64,000 bases of DNA, taken from NCBI GenBank assembly GCA_965218935.1, contig CBDCMH010000011.1, positions 310,001 to 374,000 of the forward strand, given 5' to 3'. The stretch is from JADFOI01 sp965218935 (GTDB lineage: Bacteria > Acidobacteriota > UBA6911 > RPQK01 > JADFOI01). The notes under the pieces are model-generated. The model searched no databases, was not told the DNA's origin, and saw only the letters and a list, made by a program, of their open reading frames with translations. Below, piece after piece: positions 16,355-25,500 of this stretch. Every line of letters begins with the position of its first letter. Position 1 is the first letter of the stretch. Position numbers and translations under genes: made by a program.

Positions 16355-17161
16355 ATGTCCGCAATGCCCGATCGAAGTGATCAGCGTCAACCCAACCACA
16401 TGCGCACGGTGACCATTACACCTGCCTGCAGTAAGCATGCTGAAGGTTCGGCACTCATTGAATGTGGGGACACCCGAGTGATCTGTACGGCCAGCGTTGA
16501 AGAGAATATCCCTTCCTTTTTGCGGGGTAGTGGAAAAGGCTGGGTCACTTCCGAATACGGCATGATCCCCCGTTCGACAGGAACAAGAATGACCCGAGAT
16601 GCCACCAAGGGAAAACCCTCCGGGCGTACCCAGGAAATCCAACGACTGATCGGCCGATCACTGCGTTCCGTTGTCGATAGGCAAGCTCTGAAGGAAAGGA
16701 CCATCTGGTTGGATTGTGACGTCATTCAGGCCGACGGGGGGACCCGCACAGCCTCCATCACGGGTGCCTTCGTAGCCCTGGTACTGGCCATGGCTAAGCT
16801 TCAGGAAGATGGCAACCTGAATCAGCCTGCTCTTTTTGACTATGTAGCAGCCGTAAGCGTGGGTATTGTGGACGGAGAGCCCTGTCTGGATCTCTCCTAC
16901 GAAGAAGATGTTGCGGCTGAAGTGGACATGAACGTCGTCATGACCGGGCAGGGTCTCTTTGTTGAAGTCCAGGGAACAGCTGAGGAAAAGCCTTTTTCAC
17001 AACAACACCTGGAAGCTCTTCTAGGTCTGGCCAAAAACGGCATACAGGACATGATCGAGCAGCAGCGACTTGTTCTCGAAGAGCAACTCGAAAATTTAGC
17101 AGACCTATTTCAAAGTGGCTCCGACCAGCAAGTTGCGATTTCTCCTGGCAACCCAAAATAA
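16355..17161 (+). CDS. rph: ribonuclease PH
   Basis: Phosphorolytic 3'-5' exoribonuclease that trims tRNA 3' ends. GSGKGWVTSEYGMIPRSTGTR (shown here in part: WVTSEYGMIPRSTG), GRTQEIQRLIGRSLR and DCDVIQADGGTRTASITGA are diagnostic RNase PH motifs. The ATG at 16355 follows the gerMN stop by one base and gives 268 residues; an ATG three codons later is possible. The usual MR-x-DGR N-terminus is altered to MPDRSDQRQPNHMR. rdgB starts inside its last codons, a common rph-rdgB pairing. Confidence 0.95.
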   Translation: MSAMPDRSDQRQPNHMRTVTITPACSKHAEGSALIECGDTRVICTASVEENIPSFLRGSGKGWVTSEYGMIPRSTGTRMTRDATKGKPSGRTQEIQRLIGRSLRSVVDRQALKERTIWLDCDVIQADGGTRTASITGAFVALVLAMAKLQEDGNLNQPALFDYVAAVSVGIVDGEPCLDLSYEEDVAAEVDMNVVMTGQGLFVEVQGTAEEKPFSQQHLEALLGLAKNGIQDMIEQQRLVLEEQLENLADLFQSGSDQQVAISPGNPK

Positions 17162-17723
17162 CGGAAAGGCCCGGGAAATTCGCTCGGCCCTTTCACCCTT
17201 CAACATCAAAGTCGAGTCTCTGCTGGGACGAGACGATCTTCCTGAAGCCCTTGAATCCGGTGCGACTTTCGCCGAGAACGCGCGTCTCAAAGCTGAGCAC
17301 TATCACCAACTGACCGGGCTCCCCACACTGGCTGACGACTCAGGACTCGTCGTGGATGCTCTGGGCGGAAAACCGGGAGTACACTCCGCTCGCTTTGCTC
17401 CTACCGACAAGGAGCGTATAGAAAAGCTCTTGCGAATGTTAGACTCCCTTCCCAGCCCTTTTTCAAGGAGTGCCCGTTTCGTCTCTGCCGTTTGTCTCCT
17501 TCTGCCTGATCGCTTGATCGAGGTGGCGGGGGAGGTTCAGGGAGAGCTAATCCAGGAACCCAGAGGCAGTAACGGGTTCGGTTACGACCCTATCTTTTAC
17601 TACCCCCCTCTTGGAAAAACCTTCGCCCAGATGACGGCGAAAGAGAAAAATAAAGTCTCCCACCGAGCTCGAGCCCTGGAGAAACTCAGACAGCAGCTTA
17701 CTTTCCTGCAAGGTAATGACTAG
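17115..17723 (+). CDS. rdgB: XTP/dITP diphosphatase (RdgB/HAM1 family)
   Basis: Pyrophosphatase that removes deaminated purine nucleotides. LLATQNNGKAREI near the N-terminus, TLADDSGLVVDALGG at about 71-85 with the catalytic Asp pair, and GSNGFGYDPIFYYP at about 151-164 are the three family motifs. The GTG at 17115 lies 47 bases inside rph in another frame, and the resulting 202 residues match the family. It ends the amidase-gerMN-rph-rdgB group and is followed by a REP-like repeat. Confidence 0.95.
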   Translation: MAPTSKLRFLLATQNNGKAREIRSALSPFNIKVESLLGRDDLPEALESGATFAENARLKAEHYHQLTGLPTLADDSGLVVDALGGKPGVHSARFAPTDKERIEKLLRMLDSLPSPFSRSARFVSAVCLLLPDRLIEVAGEVQGELIQEPRGSNGFGYDPIFYYPPLGKTFAQMTAKEKNKVSHRARALEKLRQQLTFLQGND

Positions 17724-17737
17724 CACCGGGTTCCCAA

Positions 17738-17813
17738 CCCCGTGACACGCTCGGAATTCCCCTGTAAAGCCCTACTATTTATGGAGAATTTCTGGGGCTG
17801 GCCCCTAATTCCC
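17738..17813 (+). repeat. REP-like repeat, copy 1
   Basis: Contains GACACGCTCGGAATTCCCC, identical in inverse orientation to 26939-26957, followed by GGAGAATTTCTGGGGCTGG, which aligns with the same copy. It lies between the convergent rdgB and DUF255 genes. Confidence 0.6.
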
Positions 17814-19865
17814 CTCGAGTACCCGTTCCAGCTCTTCCGCCGTAGTGGCAGGTTCCTGACAGGCATAGTTGCGGCAAACGTAAACCGTGGCTTGATCATC
17901 GATGGCGGTCTTCCCTTCCAACAGCGGGATCTTTTGGACGAGCTCTGAACCGGGTTCTTCCAAAAACGCCAGTACCTTGTTGGGAAGGAATCTCTCCCGC
18001 ACCGGTTGAAGCAGGGCCTCCCGCTCAGAGGACTTGCCTACAACGGCAACTTCCTGAACCGGACTCAGGAGAAAATTCAAGGCTTGCAGCCAATATCCAA
18101 AAGCTGAGGGAAACTGCGAGAGTCCTCCCGACACCTGATGCAGCATGCTCTCGGCCAGGTCCCGATATTCCTTCTTCCCCAACAGAACGGACAAACGAAG
18201 GAGATTCAGGCAAGTGACGCCGTTGCCGGCGGGGGTTGCATTGTCCAGGTATTCCTTTTGCCGAATCAGAAGTGTCTCGTGGTCGGAAGAAGTGAAGTAA
18301 AAGTCATTCCCCTCCTCATCCTGAAAGAGCTCAAATTGTCTCTCCATGAGACCACAAGCGTGGTCCAACCAGCGCACATCCCCGGTGACCTGGTAAGTCG
18401 TCAGCCATCCTTCAATCACCAGGGCGTAGTCTTCCAAATACCCGTTGAGATGGACTCTTCCTTGTCTCCAGCAGCGCAGTAGCCGACCCTCCACCATGAT
18501 TTCCGAAGCCAGGAATTCCGCGTTTTTCAAAGCAATCCCCAAAAACCTGGAATCGTTTAAGACAAAAGCAGCTTCGGCAAAACTGGTGAGCATCATCCCA
18601 TTCCAAGCCGTCAGCACTTTGTCATCCAATGGCGGTTTCACCCGCTCTTGGCGGGCCTCGAGGAGTTTTCGGCGAGCCTGGTCCAAAACTCCTTTAAGGT
18701 CCTCTTCAGACCTTCCAAGGGATTGACTCAACTCGCCCAACGTCATGCGGTGGTGCAAAATGTTTTTCCCTTCGAAGTTTCCAGAATCGGTCACATCGAA
18801 GTATGCATTAAAGATCGACGCATCCTCCCTGCCCAGGACCGCCTCCACCTGGGCGGGAGTCCAAACATAAAACTTCCCCTCCTCTCCCTCGCTGTCAGCG
18901 TCCTGGGATGAATAAAACCCTCCGGCAGGGTCCAGCATCTCGCGTTCGACGTATACGAGGGTCTCCTCTACGATTTCACGGTAGTGGGAGTGGCCAGTGA
19001 CTTGATAGGCCTCCAGGTAAAGTCGGGACAACAGAGCGTTGTCATACAGCATTTTCTCGAAGTGGGGAACCAGCCAACGCTCATCCACGGTGTATCGATG
19101 AAATCCTCCACCTAACTGATCGTAGATTCCACCCCGAGCCATCTCATCAAGACTGAGTCGGACCATCTCAAGTGCCTTTTCCGTGCCCGTTCTTTGGTAG
19201 TAACGAAGCAAGAAACCCAGGACCATCGTGCTGGGAAATTTGGGAGCGCCTCCGAACCCGCCGTGCCGGCTGTCGAATTGATGGAGCACCTGGGTAAAAG
19301 ATTGATCCAGAAGCCCTTTCTCCAGTTGCTGACTGCCTTTTCCTGGAGTCCTCTGCCCCAATCTTTGGACAATTTCCTCCTTGTTCTTCTCCAGTTCGCT
19401 GCGACGAGTTCGATAAGTTTCAGCGACGCTTCTCAACACACGCTTGAATCCGGGTCGCCCATAAGAGTCCTCGGGAGGGAAATAGGTGCCCCCATAGAAA
19501 GGAACCTGATCGGGGGTCAGAAAGACAGTCAGTGGCCAGCCACCGCTTCCGGTTGCCATCTGGACGAAATTCATGTAGATGGCGTCCAGATCGGGCCGCT
19601 CTTCGCGGTCCACCTTGATGTTGATGAAACTTTCGTTCATCAACTGAGCGATTTCTTCATTCTCAAAGGATTGGTGCTCCATGACGTGACACCAATGGCA
19701 GGCTGCGTAACCCACACTCAGCAAAATGGGCTTGTCCTGCTCTCGCGCGGCGCCCAGAGCTTCTTCACCCCAGGCATGCCAGTTCACCGGGTTGTGGGCA
19801 TGCTGGAGAAGATAGGGACTACTTTGATCGATCAAACGATTGGTGTGCTTCTTCTTCCCCGCCAT
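17805..19865 (-). CDS. DUF255 thioredoxin-domain protein (YyaL / SPATA20 family)
   Basis: Large protein of unclear function. The N-terminal thioredoxin-like domain starts NRLIDQSSPYLLQHAHNPV and has CHWCHVM at residues 56-62, then a GGWPLTVFLTPD loop. The remaining 450 or so residues resemble an alpha/alpha-barrel (cellobiose epimerase-like fold in family descriptions), with DKVLTAWNGMMLTSFAEAA. At 686 residues it has the normal family length. Start ATG at 19865. Its 3' end meets a REP-like repeat and its 5' end faces a TTTGGAA heptamer array. Confidence 0.88.
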   Translation of the reverse strand: MAGKKKHTNRLIDQSSPYLLQHAHNPVNWHAWGEEALGAAREQDKPILLSVGYAACHWCHVMEHQSFENEEIAQLMNESFINIKVDREERPDLDAIYMNFVQMATGSGGWPLTVFLTPDQVPFYGGTYFPPEDSYGRPGFKRVLRSVAETYRTRRSELEKNKEEIVQRLGQRTPGKGSQQLEKGLLDQSFTQVLHQFDSRHGGFGGAPKFPSTMVLGFLLRYYQRTGTEKALEMVRLSLDEMARGGIYDQLGGGFHRYTVDERWLVPHFEKMLYDNALLSRLYLEAYQVTGHSHYREIVEETLVYVEREMLDPAGGFYSSQDADSEGEEGKFYVWTPAQVEAVLGREDASIFNAYFDVTDSGNFEGKNILHHRMTLGELSQSLGRSEEDLKGVLDQARRKLLEARQERVKPPLDDKVLTAWNGMMLTSFAEAAFVLNDSRFLGIALKNAEFLASEIMVEGRLLRCWRQGRVHLNGYLEDYALVIEGWLTTYQVTGDVRWLDHACGLMERQFELFQDEEGNDFYFTSSDHETLLIRQKEYLDNATPAGNGVTCLNLLRLSVLLGKKEYRDLAESMLHQVSGGLSQFPSAFGYWLQALNFLLSPVQEVAVVGKSSEREALLQPVRERFLPNKVLAFLEEPGSELVQKIPLLEGKTAIDDQATVYVCRNYACQEPATTAEELERVLEGN

Positions 19866-19904
19866 CCTGGCGGCAACTCTATCACAGAGCTGCTCTTCGG
19901 GCGC

Positions 19905-19994
19905 GTTCCAGGTTTCAGGTTCCAGGTCAGGTTTGGAATTTTGGATTTGGAATTTTGAATTTGTTTAGGATTTTGAATTTGGGATTTAGGATTT
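19905..19994. repeat. heptamer array (GTTCCAG to TTTTGGA)
   Basis: Begins with GTTCCAG GTTTCAG GTTCCAG GTCAGG and passes into units such as TTTGGAA, TTTTGGA and TTTTGAA. It fills the gap between the start of the DUF255 gene and the end of the MauE-like gene. Confidence 0.7.
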
Positions 19995-20018
19995 CCCCTG
20001 ACGGCTGGCCGTCAGGGG
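19995..20018. terminator. palindrome at the end of the MauE-like gene
   Basis: CCCCTGACGGC (19995-20005) and GCCGTCAGGGG (20008-20018) form a perfect 11-bp stem with a two-base gap, overlapping the stop codon of the minus-strand gene. Read on minus it is followed by AAATCC rather than a T run, so it may be a hairpin stabiliser or DNA palindrome rather than a classical terminator. Confidence 0.4.
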
Positions 20019-20887
20019 CTGTCCCTCAAACGCAACTGGGTACCCTGCACGGCGAAGGAAATTCCCTCTCCATCCACCTCAAATTCCCCCTCTGGGTCAA
20101 AAACAGCCTCCGAGGAAAGGATGATGGACCCATCTTCTCCTCGGAAAACCATCTCCCGAGCTATCGTTTCCACGCTAGTGGTTCTCAGTTTCAAAACGAC
20201 GGCAGCGGGAAGCTGCGGACTCAAAACAAGGAAGGTCACTGATTGAGAATGGTATATCTCTGCTTCCGGGACGTCCGAGCCTTCCAGGACTAGCAAATAG
20301 TCATCGGTCTTGACAAAGCGCTCTTCACCGCTCTCATCGGCGATTTCTGCAGCCATCTCCACGAATCGAAGGTCAGAGTTGCCTCCAGCGTAGACCGTGA
20401 CACCAATGACCAGGAAGCCGGCCGCAAGCAAGCGGCGCCAGGGAAAGCCTCGATGGCTTACCTGCCGGCCTATGTAGGCCAACGACAAAGGAACCAGCAG
20501 CAGGAACAGATCCTGCCAAAAGGCCTCTCCTGGCGTACGCTCGATCAGGCTGCCAAAACAGTCGCAGGCGGCGTCTTCATCCCGCAGTCCGTTCAGGACC
20601 AGCCAATAATTGCGACCGGTCAAAAACAGGAAAAAGCTGACCAGCAGGGTGGTCGGAAACAGAACCCAAAGTCGGCGGAGCCCCAGAATCAAGACCGTTC
20701 CCAGTCCCACTTCCAGAGCCAGAGCAATCAGTGTGACGGTTCGAACCGAGAAGAGGAAATCCAATTGCTCCAGGCGGATTTGCTCAGCAAAGGCCCCAGG
20801 CTCCACGGCCTTAGCCCCGGCCGCCACCAGAAGCACCAGGCCAAGCAATCTCGCTCCAAGAGACCCGAGTATCGACTTCCAGTTCAT
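20012..20887 (-). CDS. MauE/DoxX-like membrane protein with exported C-terminal domain
   Basis: The first 160 or so residues have about four hydrophobic segments and the motif DEDAACDCFGSLIERTP, the Cys-x-Cys-Phe-Gly loop of MauE/DoxX-type quinone-linked membrane proteins. After the last helix (about 130-150) comes a soluble, acidic beta-rich region of roughly 130 residues with no recognised motif. MauE proteins are associated with disulfide formation during methylamine dehydrogenase maturation; nothing nearby supports that pathway here, so only a redox or membrane role is suggested. It ends inside a perfect palindrome. Confidence 0.65.
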   Translation of the reverse strand: MNWKSILGSLGARLLGLVLLVAAGAKAVEPGAFAEQIRLEQLDFLFSVRTVTLIALALEVGLGTVLILGLRRLWVLFPTTLLVSFFLFLTGRNYWLVLNGLRDEDAACDCFGSLIERTPGEAFWQDLFLLLVPLSLAYIGRQVSHRGFPWRRLLAAGFLVIGVTVYAGGNSDLRFVEMAAEIADESGEERFVKTDDYLLVLEGSDVPEAEIYHSQSVTFLVLSPQLPAAVVLKLRTTSVETIAREMVFRGEDGSIILSSEAVFDPEGEFEVDGEGISFAVQGTQLRLRDSP

Positions 20888-21047
20888 CCATTTGCATGGT
20901 ATCGATTCCGGGACCAGAACTGCAAGAGCAAGAAAACGGTTTCTTCGAGGTCAAAAACCTGTTACTATCGTAGGCGGAAGCGCTGTTTCGAGCCCCTTGA
21001 ATCGGCCATTGATGGACAGCTCAGCTTGTGCAAAAACGACCAAAAGC

Positions 21048-21077
21048 TTACATAAGAACACCCTAAGAGTGTATAAT
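21048..21077 (+). promoter_or_regulatory. putative promoter of the Pal-like gene
   Basis: TTACAT (21048-21053) and TATAAT (21072-21077) are 18 bases apart. The lipoprotein ATG at 21125 has GAGGAGAC just upstream, so this gene would have an ordinary leader of about 40 bases. Confidence 0.5.
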
Positions 21078-21124
21078 CCAGATCGATGTACAATGAAGCT
21101 CGTTTCTTGAGAGGAGACAAGAAA

Positions 21125-22333
21125 ATGCGTGAATTAAGATTACCTCTGCTACTTGGCAGTGTGGTGGTGTTGTTAGCCGCTGGAGGTTGTTCCAATCGGC
21201 CTCCTGTGCTCAATTGCATCGCGGACCAGACCTCCTTGATCGAAGGACAGTCGACAACGATACAATCTAACGCAACGGATCCGGATAAGAACGACCAACT
21301 CACCTTTGCCTGGACCGCTGACCAGGGAAGATTGGTGGCTCAAGACGGATCGGCTGTTTTTGATTCAACTTCGCTGGGCGCAGGAACGTACACCGTAAGC
21401 GTGGAGGTGGAAGACGAAAAGCAGCACGTGGCCATGTGTGAGGTCGATCTCACGGTTGGGAAAAATGCACTGGCACCCACCGCATCCTGCGAGCCCTCTA
21501 ATATGCTTGTCACTGAGGGCCAATCCAGGACCATACAGGTTCGTGCCTCTGATCCTAATAATGACTCCCTGACCTACTCCTGGACAGTGGATGGCCGAGC
21601 CGTAACCAATAACCAGCCATCGTTTGAGTTCGGAACGATCAATCGCCCAGTGGGCGATCACCGAGTCGGGGTAACCATCAGGGATGTCGACGGACTGACG
21701 GCCAATTGCGAATTCAGGGTCACCATCGATCCCAGACCCAATACGGGTCCGAGTGTATCGTTGACCCTGGACAAAACGGACGTTTATGCCGGGGATACCG
21801 TAGGGGCAAGCGCCCAGGCCAGTGATCCGGAAAATGATCCTCTGACCTATTCTTGGAATCTGGATGGTCAACGGCGTAGCGAGTCTTCGTCTCGGATACA
21901 GATCAATACCGGCGGACTGGCTGGAGGCCGGCACAGCGTTGCCGTGACCGTTGAAGATGATCGCGGCGCTGCCGCCAGCGACACCAAACCGTTCTCGGTG
22001 AGTGAGAAGATCGTCATTCATATGGAGGGGAATCTCCCCAACAATGTGGCCAAAGCCCAGTTAGATGAAATTGCGCTCAAGATGCGGCAGAATCCGCAGT
22101 TGAGAGCCACTCTGACGGGACACACCGACGACCGAGGGAGTGAGGAAGTCAATGAACGTGTGGGCTTGCGCCGGGCAGATGCAGTCAGGGCCTATCTGGT
22201 GCAGGAGCAAAACGTTGACGAGGGCCGGATTGAAACCCAGAGTGCCGGCGAGACCCAACCCGTTGCCGATAATTCGACTCCTCAGGGCCAGAGTGATAAC
22301 CGCCGGGTTGAGGTTGAGTTGTTTGTGCCTTAG
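21125..22333 (+). CDS. Pal/OmpA-like lipoprotein with Ig-like repeats
   Basis: Outer-membrane lipoprotein that probably binds peptidoglycan. The start at 21125 is preceded by AGGAGA and gives a lipoprotein signal with lipobox LAAGGC. Three PKD/cadherin-like repeats follow, each with a DP-x-N/K-D-x-LT-(Y/F)-x-W pattern (DPDKNDQLTFAW, DPNNDSLTYSW, DPENDPLTYSW). The C-terminal 110 residues are an OmpA domain: LTGHTDDRGSEEVNERVGLRRADAV (in part GHTDDRGSEEVNERVGLRR) and SDNRRVEVEL. The domain's usual FDFDS opening is replaced by IVIHMEGNLPNNV. An intrinsic terminator follows. Confidence 0.88.
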   Translation: MRELRLPLLLGSVVVLLAAGGCSNRPPVLNCIADQTSLIEGQSTTIQSNATDPDKNDQLTFAWTADQGRLVAQDGSAVFDSTSLGAGTYTVSVEVEDEKQHVAMCEVDLTVGKNALAPTASCEPSNMLVTEGQSRTIQVRASDPNNDSLTYSWTVDGRAVTNNQPSFEFGTINRPVGDHRVGVTIRDVDGLTANCEFRVTIDPRPNTGPSVSLTLDKTDVYAGDTVGASAQASDPENDPLTYSWNLDGQRRSESSSRIQINTGGLAGGRHSVAVTVEDDRGAAASDTKPFSVSEKIVIHMEGNLPNNVAKAQLDEIALKMRQNPQLRATLTGHTDDRGSEEVNERVGLRRADAVRAYLVQEQNVDEGRIETQSAGETQPVADNSTPQGQSDNRRVEVELFVP

Positions 22334-22372
22334 TCCCCCCTCTGTTCACGAATTCCTTAACCGTTGATTTTG

Positions 22373-22400
22373 GGGACAGAGCACTCTCTGTCCCATTTTT
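22373..22400 (+). terminator. intrinsic terminator after the Pal-like gene
   Basis: GGGACAGAG pairs with CTCTGTCCC across a short loop and is followed by ATTTTTCT, about 40 bases after the stop codon. The stem sequence GGGACAG is shared with the next inverted repeat. Confidence 0.65.
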
Positions 22401-22439
22401 CTCCCACCTCCCGGCCCGTCGCCGGGATTATGCACTAAG

Positions 22440-22490
22440 AATTAGGGACAGGCCCCGAATTCGGAGAATGCTTGGGCCTGTCCCTAAATT
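22440..22490. repeat. REP-like inverted repeat, short copy
   Basis: TTAGGGACAGGCCC (22442-22455) pairs with GGGCCTGTCCCTAA (22474-22487); the loop holds GAATTCGGAGAAT. The loop and stem words are shared with the REP-like copies at 17738, 26893 and 31632. It lies just upstream of lhr. Confidence 0.6.
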
Positions 22491-22513
22491 CTTTGTAGTA
22501 TAGTTGCACGGAA

Positions 22514-25500
22514 ATGAGTAAGACGAGTGGGATTGGGGAACCTTGGGCAGCTCATTTTCACCCTGCCCTATCCACATGGTTCGAGCAGCGATTCGGTGAG
22601 CCCACAGAGCCTCAGAAGAAGGGTTGGCCGGCCATCAAAAAGGGTGACCACGTTCTGATCGCTTCTCCCACCGGCTCCGGGAAGACACTGGCTGCCTTTT
22701 TGTGCGCAATCGACCGTCTGGTTCAGCAGGGCATCCAAGGCCACCTGTCCAATACCACACAGGTCCTTTATCTTTCTCCCCTCAAGGCGCTGGCTAACGA
22801 CGTTCGCAAGAACTTACTGGAACCTCTGCAGCAGATTCGGGAAGTAGCTGGTCAGATGCAGCTGGAAATTCCAAAAATCCGGCCCCTGGTTCGCACGGGT
22901 GACACCCCTGCAAAAGAGCGCCAGAGCATGATCCGGAAACCTCCCCACATCCTTGTCACCACTCCTGAATCCCTTTTCATTCTCTTGACCAGTGAGAGTG
23001 GGCAGAGAATACTGCAAGGAGTAAACACCGTGATTGTGGACGAGATCCACGCACTGGCCAGGGACAAACGCGGCTCTCACCTGAGCCTCTCGCTGGAAAG
23101 ACTGGAGGCCCTGACCGGTCAGCCCCTCCAGCGTATCGGACTTTCGGCCACCCAGAAACCGATTGAAGCCATCGCCCGGTTTCTGACCGGAGTTGATCGC
23201 TCCGCCGTGGTCCTCGACATGGGACACCAGCGTCACATGGAACTGGCTGTGGAGGTTCCCGGTGACGAGTTGGGGGCGGTGGCAAGCAACGAAATGTGGG
23301 AGGAAATCTATGACAGGCTCTCCCACCTGATCCGCCTGCACCACACCACGCTTGTCTTTGTGAACACTCGCCGTCTCGCCGAGAAGGTCACCTACCACCT
23401 GGCAGAGCGATTCGAAGACGACTCCATAGCGGCTCATCATGGAAGCCTGTCAAGAGAGATCCGTCTGGAGACGGAAGAGCGCCTCAAGACCGGTGCTCTG
23501 AAAGCGGTCGTGGCAACAGCATCCCTGGAACTGGGGATCGACATCGGTTCTGTTGACCTGGTTTGCCAACTCGGTTCCCCACGCTGGATATCCCTTGCCC
23601 TACAGCGCATTGGCCGTTCCGGCCACTGGAAGGGAAGTATCCCAAAAGGGCGGATCTTCGCCACAACACGAGACGAACTTGTTGAGTGCGCGGCACTGGT
23701 CCGTTCCATCAAGAACGGACAATTGGATCAGATCCGAATCCCTCCCTCTCCCTTGGATATTCTTGCCCAACAGATCGTAGCCGCGGCGGCGAGCCGGGAG
23801 TGGGAGGAGGAAGAACTGTTTCAGGTCGTTCGCAGAGCGGCTCCCTACTCTTCTCTTCTGCGCAGTGAATTTGATGCCATTGTGACGATGCTGGCCGAAG
23901 GAATCTCCACACGCCAAGGGCGTCGAGGGGCGTATTTACACCGCGACCGGATCAACGGAAAGATTCGAGCCCGTCGCGGGGCTCGGCTGGCCGCCATCAC
24001 CTCAGGAGGAGCCATTCCCGACCGGGCCGATTACCTGGTGAAGGCCGACCCTGAAGAGGTTTTGGTGGGGACTCTGGATGAGGATTTTGCGATAGAGAGT
24101 ATGCGGGGGGACATCTTTCTGTTGGGAAACACCTCCTGGCGCATCCGCCGAGTCGAAACTGGGGTGGTGCGGGTAGAGAATGCCGGCGGAGCTCCCCCCA
24201 CCGTTCCCTTCTGGCGAGGAGAAGCACCCGCCAGGACCGACGAACTCTCCCAGGCTTTCTCGGAACTTCGGGAGCAGATTGTGGCTCTCGGCAGTGAAAA
24301 GGCCCAGCAGTGGCTCAAACGGGAATGCGGCCTCGATGACCGCGGAGCGGAACAGGCCGTCCACTATGTAGTGGCGGGAAAGAGTGCTCTGGGGGCACTG
24401 GCCACTCACAACTGCGTCGTCGCAGAGCGTTTCTTTGACGAGTCAGGGGGGATGCAGCTTGTTTTGCATGCTCCCTTTGGCAGCCGGATCAACAGAGCGT
24501 GGGGCCTGGCCTTGCGTAAACGCTTCTGTCGCTCCTTCAATTTTGAGCTTCAGGCAGCGGCCACAGAAAACGGAATCCTCATCTCTCTGAGTGATCAGCA
24601 CAGCCTTCCCTTAGACAGCATTTTTGCTTTCTTGTCTTCACATAGCGTACGCGACGTGCTGATTCAGGCACTTTTGGCCGTTCCTCTTTTCGGAACTCGC
24701 TGGCGCTGGAATGCGAGTCGTGCCCTGGCTATTATCCGTTTCTTTAAGGGTAGCAAAGTTCCTCCTCCTCTTCAGCGAATCCGTTCCGATGATCTACTTG
24801 CTTCTATTTTTCCGGAGCAGGCGGCCTGTCAAGAAAATATCCAGGGAGAAATTGAAGTACCGGACCATCCGCTGGTTTTCGAAACCGTCCGAGACTGTGT
24901 GAATGAAGCCATGGACGTGGACGGACTCATCGAGATTTTAAGCGGGATCGAAGATGGAGACATCCAATGCGTGGCCGTAGACACCCGGGAGCCCTCTCCA
25001 TTCAGCCATGAGATTCTCAACGCAAACGCATACGCTTTTCTGGATGATGCCCCCCTGGAGGAGCGTCGCGCACGAGCTGTTCAGACCCGGCGCACTTTGT
25101 CCGGGCCAACCCGAGAACTCGGGGTATTCGACGCCGAGGCCATTGAACAGGTGGCCCAGGAGGCCTGGCCTCCGATGGAAAATGCCGACGAAGTGCACGA
25201 TGCCCTCCTCAGCCTGGGAGTTCTCACAGATCCTGAAGTTGAGCGCAGCCGAAACCTGCTCAGGCAATTGGTTGAGGATAAGCGGGCCGGGCGCGTGATC
25301 GTTGAGCCCGTGGTTGAAGAGGAGAATCAACGGCCAAGGGAGCCCGTCTCCCTATGGTTTGCAACGGAAAGGATGAACCTGATCAGATGCGTCTACCCAG
25401 CGGGACAAATCGTTCCCACACTTGAGGTCGCCGAAAAACACCTGTGGGAAATGGATAGGGGTTTGGAAGGGGAAGAAGCCGTGCGTGAACTGGTGCGGTG

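Noticed and set aside
19194..19958. Plus-strand 254-residue frame inside the DUF255 gene
   Set aside because: It lies antisense to a conserved protein with clear motifs, and its own translation shows no family pattern.
21125..22333. Adhesin or surface-display role for the Ig-like repeats
   Set aside because: The C-terminal OmpA domain and lipobox point to a peptidoglycan-linked outer-membrane lipoprotein, and there are only three short repeats.
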